Source: Ampullaceana balthica
Lineage: Eukaryota; Mollusca; Gastropoda; Lymnaeidae
Length of the DNA: 64,000 bases
Reading direction: 5' to 3'
Assembly (NCBI GenBank): GCA_944989445.1
Contig: CALYLW010000328.1
Location: forward strand, 475,796 to 539,795
Position 1 is the stretch's first letter. Every line of letters begins with the position of its first letter. The notes below the pieces were generated by a model. It was not told the DNA's origin. It worked only from the letters and a program-made list of their open reading frames with translations, and made no database searches. The translations under genes and the position numbers were made by a program. Shown here piece by piece: positions 1 through 11,938 of the stretch.

Positions 1-422
1 CAATATTGATAGAGTCGTGTATCCGGCAGAGACAACTGATAACTTGAAAGCGTTCTGTCGTCTGTTGAATGAATGTCTCGATTGTTTGGTATGATTAGAG
101 ATAGAGCTTCGGTTAATATACCCGAACACAATGTGTTACCACATTCCCTCTCTGCACATTTACTTCATCCACAGCATAGTTAGCTAACACATCGGGTAAT
201 GAAAAACTGGCGTACATATAAATGTCACATTTTATTGGTTGGGCTGGAGCTGTTGGCAGTTAAATCGCCTCGGGTTTAAAACATGGCACTCTGAATAAAG
301 TTCCTTCATCTGTTAATCCACGCCCCTAAGCACCTGTGGGATAAACAAGCTTAACATGGGCGTTAACCCATCTCTTTACAAAATGATTCAGTAGTGAATT
401 CTTTGCCTACTACTTCTACGGC

Positions 423-552
423 TTGTTCATGTTGTCATGTTCATTTTGTCACGGCATGTTCATGACGTCCCGGCATGTTCATGTTGTCACTACATGTTAA
501 TGTTGTCACTAAATGTTCATGTTGTCGCGGCATGTCAATAATGTCACGGCAT
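423..552. repeat. minisatellite, about 20-bp unit
   Basis: About six degenerate copies of a unit built on CATGTTCATGTTGTCAC follow one another. Several copies have lost or gained a base, so the array is old. It lies in anonymous AT-rich sequence; 1-422 on its left shows nothing I can name. Confidence 0.8.
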
Positions 553-1692
553 ATATTATTTATTCATTATAAATTTTTAAAAAAATTTTTTATAGGACTC
601 CGCTGCTACAGCTTGCCAGACCGTGTTATCCGGCGCACCATCATTTTTATACAATTTCGGGAGATACTTTTACGGGCGCTGCACTTTGGGGACTCTGTCT
701 TTGAAGGCTCTATGGACGAACTGATAATAACTGATATAATTACATGAAATTTTAAATGCGTATGCGTTTTGGCAATAATAATTTTAAAAAATTTAATAAT
801 TGATAATTGATAACAAATATTAAAATAAATAATTATAAAAATGTCTTTAAATTCATTCGCTGATTTTCCCTTTTATGTCATTTTTTCTCCCTTTATTATT
901 ATTTCTTTTAAAATTATTTTTTTGCTTTTATATTTTTCCTATTTGAAAAAGAACACAAATAAAATAAGACGGTTTATTATGCGATTGTTTAAACACGTGT
1001 GAATAGACATTGTGCGCCAGTGGCCACCCGGTGCGGGATGACATACCAGTTGTCACTTGACAGTGTGGCAACGCGTGAATCCCAGTGATGCGAGTCATGG
1101 GCAGGTCCCGGGGGTCTGGTGCCCTGGTCAGCCTCCGTGGCGTACTGACATAAGAATTTGGAAAGGTGAAATTCGACCTGCACCTAAAAGTAATGTGAGA
1201 AAGGCATAGCAGGGGTCATAGTGACCGAGATGTCCTGAAGATAAAATCCATTGAATTAATGGTTAATGATTTCTTGAATATGTATGTCTACAATTTGCAT
1301 TTATTTTGAAACATTTGATCTCCACAACTATTTAAATCTATCACGATATCTATAACGAGATCTATAGCGATATTCATTAATCCTTTCATTTACTTCTACA
1401 TTTTCCGTAACAGCGTTATACCCACCAATTAAAAATTAGCTAACATATAGGTTAAATCCCCTTAGTCATTCCATTTATTTACATATAACATTTTGCTGTT
1501 CCGGCTTCTTGGTGCAGCACACTATATGTGTGTCTATGACACCAAGAGACTTTCTGCCTAATGAATCAGTTTTCTCGTATGCTATTTTGTGTGGTCGTTA
1601 CAGTTACAGTAAACGATAAGGTCAGAAGTATAAATGGCTTGTCTCAACACAATCGAAAAGCCGGCGTTTCAGGGGATCCAAACACAGATTGT
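553..1692. other. anonymous AT-rich sequence
   Basis: No protein similarity, splice-consistent exon or RNA gene is visible. A short GC-richer patch near 1013-1180 stands out from the AT-rich background and may be an old repeat copy; I cannot assign it. Confidence 0.5.
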
Positions 1693-1917
1693 TCACTACA
1701 ATATCAATAGATATAGTACAAGTGTATTATAAATAGATATAGTACACTTGTATTATAAAAAGATATACCGTAGTACACTTGTATTATAAATAGATATGGT
1801 ACACTTGTATTATAAAAAGATATAGTACACTTATATTATAAACAGATATAGTACACTTGTATTATAAACAGATATAGTACACTTGTATTATAAATAGATA
1901 TAGTACACTTGTATTAA
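1693..1917. repeat. minisatellite, 26-bp unit
   Basis: About eight copies of a 26-bp unit that starts AATAGATATAGTACACTTG. The array ends about 20 bp before the left end of a hAT element, and a weaker copy of the same motif reappears just beyond that element (about 3573-3620), so the hAT probably inserted into or beside the array. Confidence 0.9.
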
Positions 1918-1938
1918 CTCTAAAATAAGAGTATATAT

Positions 1939-3541
1939 CAGGGGTGGCCAGGCGACCAGACCTGTAGTAAGGGAGAGCCATTTGATTAATCTTGAAAAAT
2001 TTTGAGAGCCGCATTGTGACATTATCGCTCACGTCCCCACCAATGTTCCCTTTAAGCTGTGCGTCTGCGCAAATATCTGAACGACGCCGCGAAGCAGTTT
2101 AGAATTATAGCGCAGCAAAATTTTGTACAATATTTCAGACAAAGTGGATATTGTGCAACTTTGCACACGAGTTGTTTTTTTTACTTTGCACACGGACCAG
2201 CGAACCTCAGAGAGAACACTTACAATGAAAAATTCCTTTGGTGATTCATTTTTCAAAATTATTTTTTATTTGAATTAAATGACTTGAACATTTCCATTGT
2301 TTTAATGAGAACTGTATGTTGAAGAAATATATGCGTTACAGTTACTCTATTAACAAACATTTAAACATGAAAATTTATTAATAGAAACACGTTGCATAAG
2401 ATTCACTGTGATCATTCATTTTTATTATTATGGTAAGAAGCCTTTGAACTAGCAAGTTTCTTTAAATCTGGTTGGTAGCTAGTAGTATTGGTGCGAAGAA
2501 GTTCTGTCAGGTGTTGATTACTAGTTACTGCTCGATACTTTGATTTGATTAACTTCATTGTTGAGTACAAAGATTCACACCAGTAGGTTGTACCGAAAAT
2601 GGATATAAGTAGGCAACTGCCTTTTTTAAGGTGAGGATATTTTACTTCTGGTACGAGCTTCCAGAAATCCATCACAGAATGTGATTTGTGTATCATCGCC
2701 AAACCCTTATCTTCCTGTAACTCTGACAGCTCCATTTCAGCAGCAGATGGTTCCATAACAATGTTCATAGGAAGCTGGAAACCATCTTTGATTACGTCTA
2801 AATCCTCAGCTCATTTTGGTTGAAAGCTTCAATTTTATTCTTCATATTTTCGTTTCCTGCAACTTGTTGCCACATTTTGTGGATTTTCATGGAAACGGGA
2901 ACAAGAAATTTAACAGTTTACATCACCAACCACTTACAAACCAATCGCTTCCTTCAACTTTTAAAATTTAAATAAGCCAAAAATATTTTCAACCCTGTGA
3001 TTCTGTCCTGATTTTTTTTGGACGTTCATTTAGTTTTGTTATTACAGTGTTTTTTTAAGTATGGTGAGGATAGGAGTGGAGGGGGGTGGGGGTAGATAAA
3101 CAACATTGGCTCGTCTGTCCCAACCGGTAACTCAATAATTCGGTGTATTTCAAAGCGAAGTTAGCGTCTTGTCATGTAATAAAAGTTAATTATAAGTCAT
3201 TAATAACAAATACCAACCCCATTTAATTTTCTGGGGTGCGTCGCGTTTTCCTTGATTCATTCAAAGAACCTAATCTTTTAGAGTTAATAGATTTTTGTTT
3301 ATGTTCAGGGGAAAAAGGTGCATCAAAATACTGTTTTGTCGGGACCGTATTTTACTTCCCGTTGACAGATATTTCTTCTTAAGCGTTTTCCTGTTAATCG
3401 TATTGCACAGCAGTTATTTTAATCGTATTTCACAGCATATATTTCAAACGAAAAGTTTTAATTCGATCAATGGTTTGCGAGCCGCAAAGTGAACACAGAA
3501 GAGCCGCATGAGGCTGGCGAGCCGCAGTTTGGCCACCGTTA
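1939..3541. mobile_element. hAT transposon, degenerate, with 8-bp target duplication
   Basis: The element is bounded by the 8-bp direct repeat GTATATAT (1931-1938 and 3542-3549), the length expected of a hAT target-site duplication, with the central TA typical of Buster-type hATs. The left end reads CAGGGGTGGCCAGGCG and the right end carries TTTGGCCACCGTTA, an imperfect inverted repeat. GAGCC-rich subterminal blocks at both ends are shared with the element at 15077-19413, so the two belong to one family. It encloses a minus-strand hAT transposase remnant. Confidence 0.85.
2412..2900 (-). pseudogene. hAT transposase C-terminal fragment
   Basis: The longest open stretch (2412-2768, 118 aa) is the end of a hAT transposase. 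It reads ELQEDKGLA, then FWKLVPEVKYPHLKK, FGTTYWCESLYSTMK and IKSKYRAVTSNQHL, the C-terminal dimerisation domain seen in GTF2IRD2/EPM2AIP1/ZBED-like hAT proteins. Upstream on the minus strand, DVIKDGFQLP is also recognisable, but a frameshift near 2810 breaks the frame from the preceding FNQNEL. The BED finger and the catalytic DDE core are not recognisable, so this is a relic inside the 1939-3541 element. Family identity is secure; the exact subfamily is not. Confidence 0.85.
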
Positions 3542-3686
3542 GTATATATAGAGCGACTGTCTGAACACTACAATATCAATATATATATAATATATATATA
3601 GTACACTTATCTTAACCCTATTCAACAATAGAGAAAGTGCGCTTATAGTAACTCTATTAAAACAGTTTTTGTAGTACGCTTGTCTG

Positions 3687-3689
<3 letters not shown>

Positions 3690-3774
<85 letters not shown>
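3690..3774. repeat. (AT)n microsatellite
   Basis: Nearly pure AT dinucleotide run of about 80 bp. It sits between the hAT element and the fibrinogen-domain exons. Confidence 0.95.
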
Positions 3775-3775
<1 letters not shown>

Positions 3776-3993
3776 GTTTTTTTTTATTTTATCAAAATTG
3801 TCTTAGAAATTAATTGAAAGATGCAGTTAACCTTAAAAGTAGCATTTTGCAAGCAAAGAATCATTGACATAAGGCATCTATGTGAAATAAATTGAGTGCC
3901 CAATGCTAAGTCTTGAACCACATTTAAGTTTCCGGTCACGACTGAGCTATCTATAAATAACTATTTCCCTTGTCCTATTACTCCTATTCGCAG

Positions 3994-5140
3994 ACTGCTC
4001 AGAGATTTACGACGCCGGCCATCAAAAGAGCGGAGTCTACTACATAAAGCCGCTCTACTCTGGCTGCCCCATTCCGGTATGGTGCGACATGGACGCACCT
4101 AAGGCCGGCTGGTTGGTCATCCAACGACGCAAGGACGGCTCAGTCAATTTTACCCAACCCTGGGACAAGTACAGGTCCGGCTTCGGTGACGTCAGCGGCG
4201 AGCACTGGTTGGGCAACGACAACATATTCCTCTTGACCAACCAGGACAGATACCAGTTGAGAGTTGACCTCTGGGACTTTGCCGGGAACCGAGTCTTCGC
4301 CATTTACTCCAGCTTTAAGATAGACGGTAAGTGTGCTACTGGAGGGGGGTATGGGGGTGTTCACCATTTACTCCAGCTTTAAGATAGACGGTAAGTGTGC
4401 AGCTGGGAGAGGATATGCGGTGTAAAATTTGATGTTTTATCAAAATACTTAACATTTTAAAATTGCAACAGTTAAGAATGAAAGATATCGTACGTTGTAT
4501 AACTTTTATTCATCAGCTGAGTATTTAAATATAACAATGAAATAAATAAGAAGAGAAAAAAAAGAAGACGTGTTAACGATAGTGTGTGCTTATCAGAGCA
4601 ATATGTTCAATTACACAACTTAAATTTAAACTTAAAAACGACCAGCTTGCAGGATAAAATATACACCATGCAGCTGTCGTTACAAGTATCAGCTGGTTCA
4701 AGGCTGTTAACCCCAATAAAAGCGCCGCATGTATCTGGTATGCTACAAGCTAAGTTCTCAGAGTCCCTCCTGTCCTGTTTTAACAATTTAAACTTGTTTG
4801 TTTTCTTCCCCTGCCACCAACAGGCGAGAGGGACGGCTACCGACTCCACATCTCAGGTTACAGCGGCAGCGCCCAGGACTCCCTCCACAAACACAACAAC
4901 AAAAAGTTCTCCACCATCGACCGGGACCACGACGGCAGACGAGAGGCCAACTGCGCCCAGGAGTGGGAGGCCGGCTGGTGGTTCGACAACTGCTGGTTCG
5001 CCCTGCTCAACGGACCCTACCAGAACCGCAGCGACGTGTCCTGGCGCGGCCTGGCCTGGAACCACTGGAAGCGGGAACAGCTCAAGGCCACGGAGATGAA
5101 GATCCGACCCCAACAGGAGCTCCCCGAGCAGGAGGAGTGA
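3994..5140 (+). CDS. fibrinogen-related domain protein, two 3' exons (partial gene)
   Basis: Two exons encode a whole fibrinogen-like C-terminal domain of about 215 residues. Exon 3994-4326 follows acceptor TTCGCAG and opens with CSEIYDAGHQKSGVYYI; it contains CPIPVWCDMD, GWLVIQRRKDGSVNF, FGDVSGEHWLGNDNI and LRVDLWDF. Donor GTAAGT at 4327 joins in phase 1 to exon 4824-5140 (acceptor AACAG), which gives DGYRLHISGY, the calcium-loop region STIDRDHDGRREANCAQ, WWFDNCWFALLNG and NHWKRE, then a TGA stop. The family comprises secreted pattern-recognition or adhesion proteins (ficolins, tenascins, molluscan FREPs). The acceptor phase shows at least one upstream exon, which I could not find, so the presence of IgSF or coiled-coil parts and of a signal peptide is unknown. 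No frameshift or stop breaks the domain. A role in immunity is plausible from the family but is inference. Confidence 0.9.
4301..4400 (+). repeat. 64-bp tandem duplication of exon end and splice donor
   Basis: The last bases of the first fibrinogen exon plus its donor (CTTTAAGATAGACGGTAAGT) occur twice, with donors at 4327 and 4391. The 64-bp offset is not a multiple of three, and reading through to the second donor meets a TAA at 4380-4382, so only the first donor gives an open message. Confidence 0.9.
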
Positions 5141-5877
5141 GGCGCCCGTCACAACACAGACTACGTTCAAATACAAGGAATAGGTTTCAAAGGTTCTCAA
5201 ATCTGCTGCCTTTTCACACCCTAACTTTTCGGCCGTCATGAACATCATCAACTCCCACAGCATCATCCATCAGAGAACCTCGATCTCAGCCAGCACCGTG
5301 GCTAAGGCTGAAGAACACAACCATAACAGTTGTAACGAGACTGCTGCCTAAAGACAAGACCATTCGTTCTATCAGTCTGTACAGCAGGATAAGCTATCTA
5401 CACCTGGAACCACAAACATGTATTAGAGTTGTTATTGTTCTTGTCATTACACTAGAAAGATGAGGGTGGGGCCAGCAGTAAAGATAATTGTACGTTAAAG
5501 TTTATTGGGAAGGGAAGGTCGGGTAATATAGGAAAGGCTGGGAAGTATAGGGTTTGGCAAATGGTCCTTGGAGTAGAGGCTGGGTGGGGGCCCCATCTGT
5601 ATGGCAACTGAAAACAAGTCATTACATTGTAAAACGAATAACTAAATGATAGGTGTTGAGATTATATAGTTCACAAAACTAATCCTTCCCATACTCCAAA
5701 CACCAACAAAAATATTATATCACGAGTTAGAATCATATCTTTTGGGAAAATATTAAACTATAAATAACTTCCCCCAATCGCTAAATAGAAAGATAATTAC
5801 AGGAAAGAACGGGACCGTATCAGGTATAGGCGGGCATGCCAAGTATAGGATGGGATAACTTGTATAGTAGCGCAGGT
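5141..5877. other. 3' flank of the fibrinogen gene
   Basis: Probable 3' UTR followed by intergenic sequence. I see no clear AATAAA signal close to the stop codon and no further exon. Confidence 0.5.
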
Positions 5878-7262
5878 TATGGGGAGATGAAAGGTAGAGA
5901 ATAGAAGGTACAGGTGAGGATGGCAGGTATAGAATAGAAGGTAAAGGTGAGGATGGCAGGTATAGAATAGAAGGTACAGGTGAGGATGGCAGATATAGAA
6001 TAGAAGGTAAAGGGGGATGGCAGGTATAGAATAGAAGGTACAGGTGAGCATGACAGGTATAGGATAGAAGGTAAAGGGGGATGGCAGGTATAGAATAGAA
6101 GGTACAGGTGAGGATGGCAGGTATAGAATAGAAGTTAAAGGGGGATGGCAGGTATAGAATAGAAGGTACAGGTGGGGATGGCAGGTACAGAATTGAAGGT
6201 ACAGGTGAGGATGACAGGTATAGAATAGAAGGTACAGGTGGGGATGACAGGTATAGAATAGAAGGTACAGGTGGGGATGACAGGTATAGAATAGAAGGTA
6301 CAGGTGGGGATGGCAGGTATAGAATAGAAGGTAAAGGGGGGTGACAGGTATAGTATAGAAGGTACAGGTGAGGATGGCAGGTATAGAATAGAAGGTACAG
6401 GTGGGGATGGCAGGTATAGAATAGAAGGTAAAGGGGGATGGCAGGTATAGAATAGAAGGTACAGGTGGGGATGACAGGTATAGAATAGAAGGTACAGGTG
6501 AGGATGAAAGGTATAGAATAGATGGTACAGGTGGGGATGACAGGTATAGAATAGAAGGTAAAGGGGGGATGGCAGGTATAGAATAGATGGTACAGGTGGG
6601 TATGACAGGTATAGAATAGAAAGTACAGGTGAGGATGGCAGGTATAGAATAGAAGGTACATGTGAGGATGGCAGATATAGAATAGAAAGGTACAGGTGGG
6701 GATGACAGGTATAGAATAGAAGGTACAGGTGAGGATGGCAGGTATATAATAGAAGGTACATGTGAGGATGGCAGATATAGAATAGAAGGTACAGGTGGGG
6801 ATGACAGGTATAGAATAGAAGGTACAGGTGAGGATGGCAGATATAGAATAAAAGGTACAGGTGGGGATGACAGGTATAGAATAGAAGGTACAGGTGAAGA
6901 TGGCAGGTATAGAATAGAAGGTACAGGTGGGGATGGCAGGTATAGAATAGAAGGTAAAGGGGGGATGGCAGGTATAGAATAGAAGTTAAAGGGGGGATGT
7001 CAGGTATAGAATAGAAGGTACAGGTGGGGATGACAGGTATAGAATAGATGGTACAGGTGGGGATGACAGGTATAGAATAGAAGGTACAGGTGGGGATGGC
7101 AGATATAGAATAGATGGTACAGGTGGGGATGACAGGTATAGAATAGAAGGTATAGGGGGTGGCAGGTATAGAATAGACGGTACAGGTGAGGATGGCAGGT
7201 ATAGAATAGAATGTAAAGGGGGGATGGCATGTATAGAATAGAAGGTACAGGTGGGGATGGCA
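5878..7262. repeat. minisatellite, 33-bp unit
   Basis: About 40 copies of a unit containing GGCAGGTATAGAATAGAAGG. Most units are 33 bp; shorter variants (about 31 bp) carry GGTAAAGGGGGATGG instead of the GGTACAGGTGGGGATGG type, and the two types are interspersed. Because 33 is a multiple of three, long minus-strand open frames (up to about 300 codons of SILYLPSSPVP-like repeats) run through it. They have no start context or family and are treated as by-products. Confidence 0.95.
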
Positions 7263-8562
7263 GATATCGGGTGAAGGAAGATCTTGTTGAAAAAACTGTT
7301 AAGGTATATTCTATTCTAATTATTTATTTCTAGTAAACGTTAAGATGATTAGAAAGGAACCAAATATAGAAGAGAAATATTTGTGATTTTTACAGGTAAA
7401 TAAGTATTAATTTAGTATTTATTATTGGCACGTTATATTTTGTTATACCTTTGGTTTATTTAGCTGGTTTTCAAATGGGGAGATAGAGGTGTAAAATGGA
7501 GGGGGACATGACAATAAAGTTAATTCAGGAAGGCAGAGTGTTTTCTTCCAGTCGTTGTATAGAGACGCACGCTTATCACATCAAGTGCAACAAAATGGCT
7601 ATGCGAGTAGTTTGATGGCTCGGGTGGTGTTTAAAACAAGGGAGGGGGAGGAAAATATAAACATCTCTTGGAAATTATCGTGGCAAAGAATGCCGGCATA
7701 AACAGGTCACGGGGCTCTGGGTGAGATATTTGCCTGCATGCAGCCACGTTCATGCCGGGTTTTATCCCCGTGTTTATGTGTGGTTGTGCATGGGATTCAA
7801 TGCTAGTGGAATTGTTCCACGACGGATGTTAGGTCCTTTTGATGACTGGTCGAATCACACATTGATTATGTCACGCATTCTTCATACATCAGTTTAAATG
7901 TTAAGCAAACAAAAAATTAATTCAATTATGTTTCGGCCTACAACTCTCTCCATGATGGCGGAATGTAGGACTTCCGGTGACGTAGACGTTAGAAGACATT
8001 GTGCAGAGATTTTTCTTTTTTTAAACTAATTCATCTAACCCAGTACCATGCGGAGGCTCTGCATAAGTGACTCAACACAAACCGTCTGTGTGTGAGAGTA
8101 GATTTCCCTTGTCTTGTCCTTGGTATTTATCATTCTGTTCTGTTAGCAAATTAACGGCTTGACTTTTAATTATTTTTATAAATTTTGTGTATACTCAAAA
8201 TGCAATATTAAATACGTGCCTCCCGAGCTTACGTGATGATTTCTTAAACATTCGGATTAACAGGTGCTATTATATAACATGCTAATCCACTGCTATGACC
8301 AAGTGAGACTGGGTAGTCATGAGGGGGCGGGGGGGGGTGAGCCAGGGTTTTGCTGGTATAAGTGTACATCGACTGACTGCCGTTAGATTTGCGGGTAGAC
8401 CAGAGTATGTGTTCGTTTGTTTTAAATAACGTTTTTATTGGAGTTTTGGAGTTTAAAAAAAATTAAAGCTATTATTGCCTCTGCCTCTGCTATCGGCATG
8501 TTGTAAAGGGGAATGAATGCTGTTTTATGTTGAAGTGTTGAGACATGGGTTATGGATGCGAT
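7263..8562. other. anonymous sequence
   Basis: No gene, RNA or transposon end recognised in about 1.3 kb. It contains a short poly-G run near 8322-8338. Confidence 0.5.
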
Positions 8563-8764
8563 GTATGAAAGGTTGCTCATTGATAGACTTAGGAATGATG
8601 ATGTGAACATGGATGCCTCATTAGGTCGGTGTATGAAAGGTTGCTCATTGTTAGACTTAGGAATGATGATGTGAACATGGATGCCTCATTAGGTCGGTGT
8701 ATGAAAGGTTGCTCATTGTTAGACTTAGGAATGATGATGTGAACAAGGATGCCTCATTAGGTCG
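8563..8764. repeat. 68-bp direct repeat, three copies
   Basis: Three near-identical copies, each starting about GTATGAAAGGTTGCTCATTG, differ at a few positions only. The low divergence suggests a recent expansion. Confidence 0.9.
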
Positions 8765-10812
8765 TGTTTGTGATTGGATGCTTTATTAAATTTTAAAATA
8801 TTGGCTCATGCTATTGGGTGTTTATGTTATTTATTACCCGTTTCGTCTGTCTTAAAATAAAAGAATTATTTCCCCAAAAGAAACAGTTGAAAACAGAGAT
8901 GATTGCTCGCTGAGACAGACGGGTGAAAGCGAGATGTCAAACTAAATCAGATCTACAAGAGTGATGCTCCTGACTGACACATTGATCGGAGATGGCAGCA
9001 GGGCGAGCTGGGTGATGAAAACTGAACAACTTTTAAACATTGCCAAATAATCATTTCTAGTACTTCAGTTTTATCATAAGAGCCAAAGGCTTGACCCTCA
9101 AAAGAGAATGACACATATATAGTGCTCAAACATGAAATACATCATCGGTAATACAAAAAGAAACATCAAATAAATAATCATCTTTAATGCTCAAACGTTT
9201 GGCCAAGCCACCCCCGCCCCCCTCCCACACACACACACATACAGCTAAGCTGACCCTGGTGGGGAATACGCCTTTGTTTTTTAATTAAAGAGGTCATTAA
9301 CTACACACTCATTGTCCATCCCTTTGTCCAGCTCTCGAATAGCTGAATGAAATGTAATTTAAGCCCCTGCGATTCGTTTGTTGGGCGTTGCGTACATCCA
9401 CCAACCCTGTAAAAATACTGTCAATCGACCGTAGAGCCCATGAAGACACGATTGATGCTAGTGTAGAATTGTCTGGCCCGTGAGGACCAATCCTGACTAG
9501 CCAAGATGCACAATTTGAGTCTATCCACTAAGGTGTACGGGAAGTGCGTCGACGCCTTTGAAAGCTTTAGGTCTTCGGTGTAAACACAAACCCTTTGAGC
9601 GCTCTTGAGTTAAGGACAATCAGCGCCGTTCTGGACATAGTCAGTAGCATCACATGGCGTGACATGGCACACGTCAGCAGAGCAGTCCTCTATCTAGTAG
9701 ATCACGGGTCCCACGGAGATGACGTAGCAAGACAGGGGGAGATGGTGTGGCCCAGCCCAAAAACCAAACGTCCAATGGCTCAACTGATCCTCAAATTGTG
9801 CATTTAACAACGTTTCCGAGATAATTAGTTGAAGGAATAGGCTGATGGCAAGTCGAACAGAAAGTTCAAGTTATACCTTTACATGCCACAACATAGCAAA
9901 TGCGATTCGTGGTGAAAACTGCTTCGTACTAAGGATCTCATCACATTATAGGATGAGATATTTAGATCTTAAAAGTATAGCAGTATTACTATGTGGAATT
10001 CAAAATAAAATAGCTGTAGGCAAAACGATTTAAAATAAAAGAACTCTGATTAAGAGCATTTTTGTATTAATATATTTCGATCACTCGGAATGGAAATTAA
10101 TCGCACATTGTAAATGTTGAATGTTAGCTCATTCATATACATTATTTTCCCCTCGCTTTTCAACGTTAGGCAAGGATCGGAAAACTGGCGTTTAGAAATG
10201 ATTTTTGAAATTTGCTTACACATTATTTAAGATTTAAATGAAATTTGTATTTTGAAGACATGTAACATGTCTATGGTTTCTTTTTCTACGAGACTTTATA
10301 GAACTTGATCTCGTGTAAGCAACAAATGTACTTAAAATACCTATTTATCCGCTAACTAAATTATATCGATATTCATGTATACAGGACATGTTTAATAATT
10401 GATCGTGTCTCATTCAAGAGTGAAGTGGTGCTAGTCGGGCAGATGACAGATTTTCCCCCAGGTAGAGTGAGCTCGAGTTTGTCAATTCAATCGAAGGGAA
10501 GTGTTTCCAATCCAATGAAAATTAACTTTAAATAAATAAACTTTTCGTGTTGAATTGTCACCATTTGAACAACGGAGCTTGGATGAAAAGTAAAAATTCT
10601 ATGACAAGATCTGACCAGAGCAAACGAACAAAGTTTAAATTTCAATCAAATCAAAGGAAAACTGCACCCAATTGACCACTTTAAGTTTTGTCTGTAGTCT
10701 GTCGCGTGTTAGACAAGAAATTAACAAGCTATTCAAGTCTGATGTGCTCAAGACTGAACACTTAATGGATGTCTGTTCCCGCCATGTCAATAGACGCCGT
10801 TGAAGTCAATGG
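8765..10812. other. anonymous sequence with one short inverted repeat
   Basis: About 2 kb without a supported gene. The 13-bp motif TGCACAATTTGAG (about 9505) recurs inverted as CTCAAATTGTGCA (about 9790), perhaps the ends of a small MITE of roughly 300 bp, but I see no matching target duplication. Confidence 0.35.
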
Positions 10813-11938
10813 TCTGGATTGCACCCATTTATGACCGCTGGATTATGTCCATTTATGTCCACTGGATTGTACCCATTTATGACCGCTGGATTGTACCCAT
10901 TTATGACCGCTGGATTATGTACATTTATGACCGCTGGATTATGTCCATTTATGTCCGCTGGATTGTACCCATTTATGACCGCTGGATTGTACCCATTTAT
11001 GACCTCTGGATTATGTACATTTATGTCCGCTGGATTGTACCCATTTATGACCGCTGGATTGTACCCATTTATGACCGCTGGATTATGTACATTTATGACC
11101 GCTGGATTATGTCCATTTATGTCCGCTGGATTGTACCCATTTATGACCGCTGGATTATGTCCATTTATGACCGCTGGATTGTACCCATTTATGACCGCTG
11201 GATTATGTCCATTTATGTCCGCTGGATTGTACCCATTTATGACCGCTGGATTATGCCCATTTATGACCGCTGGATTGTACCCATTTATGACCGCTGGATT
11301 ATGTACATTTATGACCGCTGGATTATGTCCATTTATGTCCACTGGATTGTACCCATTTATGACCGCTGGATTGTACCCATTTATGACCGCTGGATTATGT
11401 ACATTTATGACCGCTGGATTATGTCCATTTATGACCGCTGGATTATGTCCATTTATGTCCGCTGGATTGTACCCATTTATGACCGCTGGATTATGTCCAT
11501 TTGTGACCGCTGGATTGTACCCATTTATGACCGCTGGATTATGTCCATTTATGACCGCTGGATTGTACCCATTTATGACCGCTGGATTGTGCCCATTTAT
11601 GACCGCTGGATTATGTCCATTTATGCCCATTTATGTCCGCTGGATTGTACCCATTTATGACCGCTGGATTATGTCCATTTATGTCCGCTGGATTGTACCC
11701 ATTTATGACCGCTGGATTATGTCCATTTATGCCCATTTATGTCCGCTGGATTGTACCCATTTATGACCGCTGGATTGTACCCATTTATGACCGCTGGATT
11801 ATGCCCATTTATGTCCGCTGGATTGTACCCATTTATGTCCGCTGGATTGTGCCCATTTATGACCGCTGGATTGTGCCGATTTATGACCGCTGAATTGTAC
11901 CCATTTATGACCGCTGGATTGTACCCATTTATGACCGC
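10813..11938. repeat. minisatellite, 24-bp unit, about 47 copies
   Basis: The unit CCATTTATGACCGCTGGATT plus a four-base variable end (ATGT, GTAC or GTGC) repeats with very few errors. Because 24 is a multiple of three and the unit lacks stops in several frames, open frames of about 270-315 codons appear on both strands at once (for example MTAGLYPF repeats on plus, NPAVINGY repeats on minus). Frames open on both strands with no flanking exon signals argue against a gene. Confidence 0.95.

Noticed and set aside
4327..4400. Second donor at 4391 as the main splice site
   Set aside because: Use of it passes an in-frame stop at 4380; the donor at 4327 gives a full fibrinogen domain.
5753..7262. 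Minus-strand proline/tyrosine-rich frames (up to about 300 codons)
   Set aside because: Repeat by-product of the 33-bp array; three overlapping frames show the same text in different phase.
10813..11938. Long open frames on both strands of the 24-bp array as genes
   Set aside because: They are open simultaneously on both strands, have no family, no start context and no flanking splice sites; the period is a multiple of three.
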